DNA from: an uncultured Eubacteriales bacterium
GTDB lineage: Bacteria; Bacillota; Clostridia; Oscillospirales; Oscillospiraceae
Assembly: GCA_900552475.1 (NCBI GenBank)
Contig: USAC01000035.1
Span: 1 to 19,132, forward strand
Direction: 5' to 3'
Length of the DNA: 19,132 nt
Under the pieces are notes generated by a model. That model was not told the origin of the DNA. It made no database searches and was given only the letters and a program-made list of their open reading frames with translations. Both the position numbers and the translations under genes were made by a program. Numbering within the stretch: the first letter of the stretch is position 1; every line of letters starts with the position of its first letter. Shown here one piece after another: positions 13,972 to 19,132 of the stretch.

Positions 13972-15690
13972 TCAGTTCAAGAGGAATTCGGTGATGTGGT
14001 GGCCGCCGTTGACCATGGGGTGAACCATCTCGTCGGCGTCGATCGAGCACTCGATCACAAAGCCGCGGCCCTGTTCGTTCTCGCGCAGCGCCTCGGTGAT
14101 GGCGTCCTCGAGCTCCTGCGGGTTGCTGGCGCGGCGTGCGCCGAGACCAAAGGACTGTGTGTACTTCACGAAGTCCGGCCCGCGGTTGAGGGCCGTCTCG
14201 GAGAAGCGCTTGTCGCAGGTCAGGTTCTGCCACTGGCGCACCATGCCGAGGTTGCCGTTGTTGAAGATGAAGGTGATGACGGGGAGCTTATAGAATTCCT
14301 CTGTCGCCAGCTCGTTGCCGTTCATGCGGAAGCAGCCGTCGCCGGTGATGTGGATGACGGTCTTGTCGGGGTTGCCGCGTTTGGCGCCGATGGCGGCGCC
14401 GAGGCCGAAGCCCATCGCGCCGAAGCCGCCGGAGGTCAGAAGCTGACCGGGATAGTCGAAGTGGAGGTGCTGGATCGACCACATCTGGTGCTGGCCGACG
14501 TCGGTTGCGACGATGGAATCCTGCGGGAAGCGGCGCACGATGGTGGAGAGCACCTGCTTCGGCGTGAGGGAGCTGGGCGTCTCGGTGTACCCCGTCTCGG
14601 TGGGGAAGGAGAACACATAGTCCTTCCACGCCTTGTGCTCATACTGCGGCACGCGCTCGAGCAGCAGGCGCAGCACCTGCTTGGCGTCGCCGACGATGTG
14701 GTGGTCGGTCTGGACGTTTTTGTTGATCTCGGCGCGGTCGATGTCGATGTGGACGATCCTGGCCTGCCGCGCGAACGTGTCGGGCTTGAGGGCCACGCGG
14801 TCGGAGAAGCGGCAGCCCACCGCGATCAGCAGGTCGCAGTTGTCAACGGCCATGTTCGAGGCGACGGAGCCGTGCATGCCGATCATGCCGGTTGCGAGCG
14901 GGTCGCGCCCGGCAACGCCGCCGCCGCCCATGACCGTGATGGCGCAGGGGGAGTCGATCCGGCGGGCAAAGGCGCGGAACTCCTCGTGCGCGCGGCTGCG
15001 CACCACGCCGCCGCCGCAGATGAGCATCGGCTTTTCGGACTGGGCGATCATCTCGACGAGGGTGTTCACGTCGTCGAGATCCGCCTCGGGCATCTTCAGG
15101 CTGCTGGTGTAGGCGCGGCGATAGAGCGAGGCAAGGTGGCCGGTGGTGGCGTGCTGCTCGAGCGGCAGGGGCTCATAGTCGCACTCGGCGGCCGTCACGT
15201 CGCGGGTGATGTCGATGAAGACGGGGCCGGGGCGGCCGCTGCGGGCGAGGGCGAAGGAGTCTCGCACGACGTCGGCGAGCTTCTCCACGTCGCGCACCAT
15301 GTAGGTGAACTTCGTGATGGGCATCGTGATGCCGGTGATGTCGACCTCCTGAAAGGCGTCCTTGCCGATGAGGCTCTGGGCGACGTTGCAGGAGATGAAC
15401 ACCACGGGCGAGGAGTCCATATACGCCGTCGCGATGCCGGTGGTGAGGTTTGTTGCGCCGGGGCCGGACGTGGCGAAGCACACGCCGACCTTTCCGGTGC
15501 TGCGGGCATAGCCGTCGGCCGCGTGGGCCGCGCCCTGCTCGTGGGCTGTGAGGATGTGGGTGATTTTGTCGTGGTAATCGTAGAGCGCGTCGTACACGTT
15601 CAGGATCGTTCCGCCGGGATAGCCGAACACGGTATCCACGCCCTGCTCGAGCAGACACTCGAGCAGGATTTGTGCGCCGGTCATTTTCAT
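13972..15690 (-). CDS. ilvB: Acetolactate (acetohydroxyacid) synthase large subunit
   Basis: ThDP-, FAD- and Mg-dependent enzyme (572 aa) that condenses pyruvate with pyruvate or 2-oxobutyrate, the committed step of BCAA synthesis. The ThDP-activating glutamate is E51 in TAHEQGAAHAADGYA, and the ThDP/Mg motif runs from GDG (450-452) to NN (477-478). The FAD-binding middle domain and the MVRQWQ segment are typical of anabolic AHAS. I start at the ATG at 15690, 10 nt after AGGAGG. A longer frame starting at 15747 begins in the U-tract of the leader terminator and is rejected. It is the first structural gene of the ilv operon, behind the leader ORF and attenuator. Confidence 0.98.
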   Translation of the reverse strand: MKMTGAQILLECLLEQGVDTVFGYPGGTILNVYDALYDYHDKITHILTAHEQGAAHAADGYARSTGKVGVCFATSGPGATNLTTGIATAYMDSSPVVFISCNVAQSLIGKDAFQEVDITGITMPITKFTYMVRDVEKLADVVRDSFALARSGRPGPVFIDITRDVTAAECDYEPLPLEQHATTGHLASLYRRAYTSSLKMPEADLDDVNTLVEMIAQSEKPMLICGGGVVRSRAHEEFRAFARRIDSPCAITVMGGGGVAGRDPLATGMIGMHGSVASNMAVDNCDLLIAVGCRFSDRVALKPDTFARQARIVHIDIDRAEINKNVQTDHHIVGDAKQVLRLLLERVPQYEHKAWKDYVFSFPTETGYTETPSSLTPKQVLSTIVRRFPQDSIVATDVGQHQMWSIQHLHFDYPGQLLTSGGFGAMGFGLGAAIGAKRGNPDKTVIHITGDGCFRMNGNELATEEFYKLPVITFIFNNGNLGMVRQWQNLTCDKRFSETALNRGPDFVKYTQSFGLGARRASNPQELEDAITEALRENEQGRGFVIECSIDADEMVHPMVNGGHHITEFLLN

Positions 15691-15745
15691 ATCTTTCTGT
15701 CCTCCTGCTGTGGTTGTGATGATCGGGGTTTGGAATGGTAAGATC

Positions 15746-15793
15746 AAAAAATATGATAAAAGCGAGGCCTCGCCGATACCGGTGAGGCCCCGC
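15746..15793 (-). terminator. Leader terminator (attenuator) of the ilvBNCD operon
   Basis: On the minus strand GCGGGGCCTCACC (15793-15781), loop GGTATC, and GGCGAGGCCTCGC (15774-15762) form a 13-position stem with one U-G pair and one mismatch, followed by TTTT-ATCATA-TTTTTT (15761-15746). It lies 25 bp after the leader ORF stop and 55 bp before the ilvB start. Since the only promoter seen lies upstream of the leader ORF, RNA polymerase must pass it to reach ilvB. Confidence 0.88.
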
Positions 15794-15841
15794 TCTCTAT
15801 CTGTAGGTTACGCAGATGTCAAGTTGGCTCGCCGTATCGGC
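15773..15841 (-). promoter_or_regulatory. Candidate antiterminator of the ilvBNCD leader
   Basis: The last codons of the leader ORF, GCCGATACGGCGAGCC (15841-15826), can pair with GGCCTCACCGGTATCGGC (15789-15772). There are 8 contiguous pairs (GCCGATAC with GTATCGGC), then 2, 3 and 2 more pairs separated by two single-base bulges and one mismatch. The second strand includes most of the terminator 5' arm and its loop, so the two folds exclude each other. A small ATCTG/CAGAT stem lies between. A ribosome finishing the ORF would cover the first strand and favour termination; one stalled in the Ile/Leu/Val block would leave it free. Confidence 0.68.
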
Positions 15842-16070
15842 CGGACGCAGTTACCAGCAGCGCAATAATCGTTACCAGAATAATGGAAATTACGATAATG
15901 AACAGAGCGCTACTCCCCAGCAGGGACACGATCGCAGCCGCAACAAAAATGGACGCCAGCAGAGCGGCGTCCAGAATCAGAGCGATATTGTGAGAGAAAG
16001 TGCGCGCAGCGCAGCAAGCGGCGTCTGCAGCGGCAGCCGTCGTGGCATGATTGGCACAGAACATCGTCAT
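15819..16070 (-). CDS. Ile/Leu/Val-rich leader ORF (83 aa) upstream of ilvB
   Basis: Begins MTMFCANHATTAAAADAACC and has two hydrophobic stretches (about residues 29-51 and 55-73). In residues 56-73 (LFIIVISIILVTIIALLV), 14 of 18 are Ile, Leu or Val; then it ends TASGRYGEPT. Six of the seven Ile codons there are ATT and all three Val codons are GTA, while nearby genes favour ATC and GTC/GTG. GGGAG lies 10 nt before the ATG at 16070, only about 28 nt after the predicted transcript start. The stop is 25 bp before an intrinsic terminator leading into ilvB, the arrangement of an attenuation leader peptide such as IlvL, though longer than the 32-residue E. coli one. A two-pass membrane protein is the alternative. 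Confidence 0.78.
   Translation of the reverse strand: MTMFCANHATTAAAADAACCAARTFSHNIALILDAALLASIFVAAAIVSLLGSSALFIIVISIILVTIIALLVTASGRYGEPT
15945..15973 (-). promoter_or_regulatory. Conserved hairpin plus U-run inside the leader ORF (ilvB copy)
   Basis: On the minus strand TGGACGCC (15973-15966), an 8-nt loop GCTCTGCT, and GGCGTCCA (15957-15950) form a perfect 8-bp hairpin followed by TTTTT (15949-15945). It encodes L-D-A-A-L-L-A-S-I. The copy in the other leader is TGGACACC/GGTGTCCA with the same loop length, so one G-C pair is replaced by A-U. Confidence 0.72.
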
Positions 16071-16104
16071 TTCGCACGCACTCCCTTCGGTAAGATGTAT
16101 TCCC

Positions 16105-16133
16105 ACTTTAGCACTGCAGACGGGCGGTGTCAA
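16105..16133 (-). promoter_or_regulatory. Promoter of the leader-ilvBNCD operon
   Basis: A perfect TTGACA -35 box (16133-16128) and a TAAAGT -10 box (16110-16105) on the minus strand are 17 bp apart. The start near 16098 leaves a leader of about 28 nt before the leader-ORF ATG. The stretch 16134-16238 upstream holds no gene; it has one inverted repeat, GAAACTG-N9-CAGTTTC (16208-16230). Confidence 0.88.
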
Positions 16134-16238
16134 TCCATTTCCGGCAGGGTATGCCGATTTTGTGAATCCTACTATCCAATGTACGGAAACACTCCTTCAA
16201 ATTTATGGAAACTGTATACGCCGCAGTTTCGCGAGCAG

Positions 16239-16277
16239 AAAAACCGCGGCCCCGATGAACCGATCACCGAGGCCGCG
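16239..16277 (-). terminator. Terminator of the rlmH-DUF2007-pgcA operon
   Basis: On the minus strand CGCGGCCTCGGTGA (16277-16264), loop TCGGT, and TCATCGGGGCCGCG (16258-16245) form a 14-bp stem with U-G pairs only as irregularities, then G and TTTTT (16243-16239). It lies 238 bp past the pgcA stop and about 105 bp before the ilv promoter, separating the two operons. Confidence 0.85.
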
Positions 16278-16305
16278 ATAAGCATCTTAAGGTCTCACCG
16301 AGTTC

Positions 16306-16522
16306 GCGGCCCGCAGGCCGCAAATAAATTGTAATCCGCTTTTTGCGGCGGCGTGTACGCCGCAAAAAACACTTTGCGCGGGCCTCGGCCCAAAGGAACT
16401 GGCCTCGGCAGACCCGACGGTTGATGTCGGGCCAACGAGCGTCGCAGGCTGGCACAGCCAGCCGAGGAGCAGAGCGAAGCGAAACCCCCATTCGCCTAAA
16501 AGGGCTCTGCCCTTTTAGGCGA
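16306..16522 (-). repeat. Hairpin-rich 3' region after pgcA (includes repeat copy B)
   Basis: Six perfect inverted repeats lie in about 217 bp. They are GCGGCC/GGCCGC (16306-16321), TTTTTGCGGCG/CGCCGCAAAAA (16340-16368), GGGCC/GGCCC (16380-16391), CCCGAC/GTCGGG (16413-16431), GGCTGGC/GCCAGCC (16447-16463) and TCGCCTAAAAGGGC/GCCCTTTTAGGCGA (16492-16522). The last overlaps the pgcA stop codon and lacks a U-tract. Its minus-strand continuation to GTTTCGCT (16485-16478) resembles the element after serA. A 90-codon open frame on the minus strand covers the region but is Arg-rich and overlaps these structures, so I treat it as non-coding. Confidence 0.55.
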
Positions 16523-18239
16523 GAGTTTTGACCCACTCGCCGTACTTGGCGAGGTTCGCGTCGCGCCCGGCGGCGTCGCGGCCCTGCGTGAGGATGTAGA
16601 CCTTGATCTTCGGCTCGGTGCCGCTGGGACGGACGAGGATCGTCGTGCCGTCGGCCAGCTCATAGCGCAGCACGTTCGAGCCGGAGAGCTCCATCGTGCT
16701 CTTTTCGCCCGTGCGGCAGTCGACGACGGAGCCGTCGGTATAGTCCTTGCGGACGGCGACGTCCACGCCCGCGATCTGGACGGGGGACTGCGCACGCAGA
16801 TTCTTCATCAGCGCGGCCATCTTCTCCAGCCCGTCAAGGCCGGGCATGACGAGGTTGTGGGTCTTCTCGCCGTACCAGCCGTACTTCTGATAGAGCGCCT
16901 GCAGCGCGTCATAGAGCGTCATGCCCTGCGCGGCGTACCACGCGGCCATCTCTGTGATGATGAGCGAGGCGGTCACGGCGTCCTTGTCGCGGACATAGTC
17001 GCCGAGCATGTAGCCGTAGCTCTCCTCATAGCTCATGATAACGTGACCCTCACCCGCGCTCTCGAGCGCGTTCTTCTTCTCGGCCATGAACTTGAAGCCC
17101 GTGAACGTGTCGCAGGAGGTGACACCGTTGCTCTCGGCGACCTTGCGCGCCATCTCGGTGGTGACGATCGTCTTGAGAAAATAGGGCTTTTCGGGCATCT
17201 TGCCCGCGCGGCGCAGCGCGCCGATCAGATAGTCGAGCATCAGCACGCCCGTCTGGTTGCCTGTGACGGGGATGAACTTGCCGTCCGCGCCGCGCACCAT
17301 GATGCCCACGCGGTCGCTGTCCGGATCGGTGCCGAGGATGAAGTCCGCGCCGACCTTGTCGGCGAGGTCGATGGCGAGATAGAAGCCCTCGGGGTGTTCG
17401 GGGTTGGGGGAGACGACCGTGGGGAAGTTCCCATCGAGCACCATCTGCTCGGGCACGCAGTACAGGTGCTTCACGCCCAGCCCGTGCAGCGCCTCGGGCA
17501 CGAGCTTCCAGCCGCAGCCGTGGAAGGGGGTGTAGATCATCTTGAAGGTGTCGGCGACCTTGGCGACGCTCTCGCGGTCGTTGATCATGGCGAAGACGTT
17601 GGCCATAAACGCGCGGTCCGTCTCCTCACCGATGACCTCGATCAGTCCGGCAGCCTTCGCCTCGTCGAACGGCATACGCTCCACGCCCGTGAAGACGTCG
17701 ATCTTCTCAAGCTCGGTGGCGATGGCGGCGGCGTGCTGCGGCGGCAGCTGCGCGCCGTCGGCCCAGTAGACCTTGTAGCCGTTATACTCCTTGGGGTTGT
17801 GGCTGGCGGTGACGTTGATGCCCGCCTGGCAGCCATAGTGCCGCACGGCGAACGACAGCTCCGGCGTGGGGCGCAGCGACTCGAAGATGCGCACATGGAT
17901 GCCGTTTGCGGCGCAGACCTCGGCCGCGGCGCGGGCGAAGTCCATCGAGTGGTTGCGGCAGTCCATGCAGATGGCGACGCCGCGGCGCTTGGCCTCCTCG
18001 CCCTCGGCGCAGATTACCTTCGCGAAGCCCTGCGTCGCCCAGCGGATGACATAGACGTTCATCTGGTGCAGGCCCATCTTCATCGTGCCGCGCAGACCGG
18101 CGGTGCCGAACTCCAGCGGGCCGTAGAACCGGCTCTCGATCTCCTTGTCGTCGTCCGCGATGGCCCGCAGCTCGGCGTGCTCCTCGTCCGTGATGGCGGG
18201 GCTGCTGACCCACTTCTCATATTCCTGTCGGTAGTTCAT
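16515..18239 (-). CDS. pgcA: Alpha-phosphoglucomutase / phosphohexomutase, PgcA-like
   Basis: Cytosolic phosphohexose mutase (574 aa), most likely interconverting glucose 1- and 6-phosphate for glycogen and cell-envelope sugar nucleotides. The four active-site elements are in order: phosphoserine loop TASHNP (S146), Mg loop GTDPDSDRVG (303-312), sugar loop EESYGY, and phosphate loop VRPSGTEPKIKVY near the C-terminus. Length fits the long PgcA/PGM2-like class rather than the 450-residue phosphomannomutase/GlmM class. I start at the ATG at 18239, 9 nt after GGAG; the ATG at 18245 is only 3 nt from it. It is the last gene of an operon with rlmH and a DUF2007-like gene, and its stop lies inside a 14-bp hairpin. 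Confidence 0.94.
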   Translation of the reverse strand: MNYRQEYEKWVSSPAITDEEHAELRAIADDDKEIESRFYGPLEFGTAGLRGTMKMGLHQMNVYVIRWATQGFAKVICAEGEEAKRRGVAICMDCRNHSMDFARAAAEVCAANGIHVRIFESLRPTPELSFAVRHYGCQAGINVTASHNPKEYNGYKVYWADGAQLPPQHAAAIATELEKIDVFTGVERMPFDEAKAAGLIEVIGEETDRAFMANVFAMINDRESVAKVADTFKMIYTPFHGCGWKLVPEALHGLGVKHLYCVPEQMVLDGNFPTVVSPNPEHPEGFYLAIDLADKVGADFILGTDPDSDRVGIMVRGADGKFIPVTGNQTGVLMLDYLIGALRRAGKMPEKPYFLKTIVTTEMARKVAESNGVTSCDTFTGFKFMAEKKNALESAGEGHVIMSYEESYGYMLGDYVRDKDAVTASLIITEMAAWYAAQGMTLYDALQALYQKYGWYGEKTHNLVMPGLDGLEKMAALMKNLRAQSPVQIAGVDVAVRKDYTDGSVVDCRTGEKSTMELSGSNVLRYELADGTTILVRPSGTEPKIKVYILTQGRDAAGRDANLAKYGEWVKTLA

Positions 18240-18261
18240 ATGCATTTACTCCTTTCGGACA

Positions 18262-18567
18262 TTATTCATTGTCGTCGGTAACGGGCTCCGCCTGCAGAAT
18301 CTCCTCGGCCTCCTCGCGGCGCGACGCCGGGACGTACAGCCCCGCGCCGTAGCCGGAAAAGCCGTTGATGACCTTTCCCGCGCCGCCGTCGAGGTCGTAA
18401 TACTTGAAGCAGGGGATCCCGTAGGCCGCGAGCAGGGAAATCGTCATGTCGGAATCGGCGGCGGAATCGAAACTGTTCATCAGGCGCACGGCCTTTTCCT
18501 TCTGCCCGCTGCCGTCAACCGGCCACTGCGGGCCGTCCGGGCCGAAGGCCCATGTGGTGTTGTCCAT
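18262..18567 (-). CDS. DUF2007-like small protein
   Basis: A 101-residue soluble protein. The middle and end (LLAAYGIPCFKYYD... GAGLYVPASRREEAEEIL) fit the DUF2007 fold, a small ferredoxin-like domain labelled 'putative signal transducing protein' with no proven role. The N-terminal third (MDNTTWAFGPDGPQWPVDGS) is polar and not recognised. AAAGGAGG precedes the ATG. It lies 30 bp after rlmH and 22 bp before pgcA, so the three are one transcription unit. Confidence 0.8.
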   Translation of the reverse strand: MDNTTWAFGPDGPQWPVDGSGQKEKAVRLMNSFDSAADSDMTISLLAAYGIPCFKYYDLDGGAGKVINGFSGYGAGLYVPASRREEAEEILQAEPVTDDNE

Positions 18568-18597
18568 GTACGCAATCCTCCTTTGATTGGTTGTGAG

Positions 18598-19080
18598 TTA
18601 TTTATGGTATCTCGTCCCCACGGCGATCTGATACGCGCGGTAGACCTGTTCGAGCAGCATGACCCGCGCCATGTGGTGCGGGAACGTCATCGGCGACATG
18701 GAGAGCCGCCAGTCGGCCTCGCGCTTGAGCGTCTCGTCCAGCCCGAAGCTGCCGCCGATGAGAAACGTCAGCTGCGTCCGCCCGGCGACGCCGAAATCCG
18801 CCATGCGGCGGCTCAGCTCCTCGCTCGAGCAGGGCTTTCCCTCCACGCAGAGGGCGATGACCGCGCCGCCGCGCGGGAGCCGCTCGCGGATGAGCGCGGC
18901 CTCCGCGGCCAGCGCCTGCCGCACCTGCGCGGGCGAGGGATCCTCGGGCAGGCGCGTCTCCGGCAGCTCGGTGATCTCGAGCTTGCAGAAGCGCTGCAGC
19001 CGTTTACTGTATTCCTCCACTGCATCGCGGTAGAACTTCTCCTTCAGTTTCCCCACACAGAGGATGCTGACCTTTTGCAT
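18598..19080 (-). CDS. rlmH: 23S rRNA (pseudouridine-1915-N3)-methyltransferase
   Basis: A 160-residue SPOUT-class enzyme that uses S-adenosylmethionine to methylate pseudouridine 1915 in helix 69 of 23S rRNA on the assembled ribosome. The family hallmarks are FLIGGSFGLDE (SAM-binding knot) and the C-terminal SMSPMTFPHHMARVMLLEQVYRA...GTRYHK, nearly invariant in RlmH. Length is exactly typical. A GGAGG site lies 7 nt before the ATG. It is the first gene visible of the rlmH-DUF2007-pgcA unit; the 52 bp beyond it to the window edge show only the ribosome site. Confidence 0.98.
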   Translation of the reverse strand: MQKVSILCVGKLKEKFYRDAVEEYSKRLQRFCKLEITELPETRLPEDPSPAQVRQALAAEAALIRERLPRGGAVIALCVEGKPCSSEELSRRMADFGVAGRTQLTFLIGGSFGLDETLKREADWRLSMSPMTFPHHMARVMLLEQVYRAYQIAVGTRYHK

Positions 19081-19132
19081 TGCTGACCTCCACGATATAC
19101 GGCCCGCCCAGTTCCCTGCGCGGCGCGGCGGC

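Noticed and set aside
15691..15747. Longer N-terminus for IlvB starting at 15747
   Set aside because: The extra 19 codons come from the terminator U-tract and ribosome-site region and do not look like AHAS; the AGGAGG site fits the ATG at 15690.
15691..16098. T-box riboswitch upstream of ilvB
   Set aside because: I looked for the conserved T-box antiterminator core (AGGGTGGNACCGCG) on the minus strand of both BCAA leaders and did not see it; both leaders are occupied by ORFs with ribosome sites.
16340..16368. Bidirectional terminator TTTTTGCGGCG...CGCCGCAAAAA
   Set aside because: The stem is followed by A-runs and preceded by T-runs on both strands, the reverse of what an intrinsic terminator needs.
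16264..16536. 90-codon Arg-rich open frame on the minus strand after pgcA
   Set aside because: It overlaps the pgcA end, six palindromes and the terminator stem. The composition looks like translated repeat DNA rather than a protein.
3251..18281. Very long open frames opposite nearly every gene (for example 3251-4324, 4296-5219, 5488-6468, 9300-10607, 10316-12448, 13459-15741 and 16857-18281 on the plus strand; 7152-8258 and 8189-9325 on the minus strand)
   Set aside because: They lie antisense to genes with clear families and catalytic motifs, have repetitive Ala/Gly/Asp/Val/Arg/His-rich composition and no ribosome sites. They are a side effect of GC-rich codon use.
1..19132. CRISPR array, phage, insertion sequence or defence system
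   Set aside because: No regularly spaced direct repeats, integrase, transposase or nuclease genes were seen; all large genes are housekeeping metabolism.

Overview
The window reads as a chromosomal segment from a GC-rich Clostridia member, most likely Oscillospiraceae-like. That placement is inference from GC-rich codon use combined with Firmicutes-style AGGAGG ribosome sites, sigma-A-like promoters with 17-bp spacers, a MetS-type NSS transporter pair, a DUF815 ATPase and a PgcA-type phosphoglucomutase. No phage, transposon, CRISPR or rRNA genes were seen.

Layout. (1) 1-2.2 kb: a possible 3' gene end, a tRNA-Pro(GGG) with promoter and terminator, and on the minus strand a two-gene operon of a 33-codon MetS-like subunit and an NSS transporter. 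A divergent IclR-family regulator follows at 2.2-3.0 kb. (2) 3.1-6.9 kb, minus: an operon of a LctP-family permease, an L-2-hydroxyacid dehydrogenase of the LDH/HicDH type, and ilvE. It is preceded by a promoter, a small Ile/Leu/Val-rich ORF and an intrinsic terminator. (3) 7.0-9.4 kb, plus: serC-serA with its own promoter and terminator. (4) 9.4-16.1 kb, minus: ilvB-ilvN-ilvC-ilvD-DUF815, again preceded by a promoter, an Ile/Leu/Val-rich small ORF and a terminator. (5) 16.2-19.1 kb, minus: rlmH, a DUF2007-like gene and pgcA, followed by a long hairpin-rich 3' region and a terminator.

Main finding. The two branched-chain amino acid (BCAA) operons carry homologous upstream leaders. Each has a near-consensus promoter 35-52 bp before a 71- or 83-codon ORF that begins with an Ala/Cys/Thr-rich segment and ends in an Ile/Leu/Val block. 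Each ORF is followed by a GC-rich hairpin with a U-tract just before the first structural gene. Both ORFs contain, at the same place, a hairpin of TGGAC-x-CC / GG-x-GTCCA with an 8-nt loop and a following U-run. One base pair has changed from G-C to A-U between the copies while pairing is kept. In the ilvB leader the last codons can pair with the terminator's 5' arm and loop (15 pairs), giving a mutually exclusive antiterminator. This is the logic of ribosome-mediated attenuation as in enterobacterial ilv operons, where Firmicutes ilv operons are usually controlled by T-boxes or CodY. I found no T-box signature. The alternative, that the ORFs encode real small membrane proteins, is not excluded.

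Together the window supplies most BCAA synthesis steps (IlvB, N, C, D, E; the leucine-specific genes are absent) and two of the three serine synthesis steps (SerA, SerC). The placement of a LctP permease and a HicDH-like enzyme behind the second leader suggests a link to branched-chain 2-oxo or 2-hydroxy acids.
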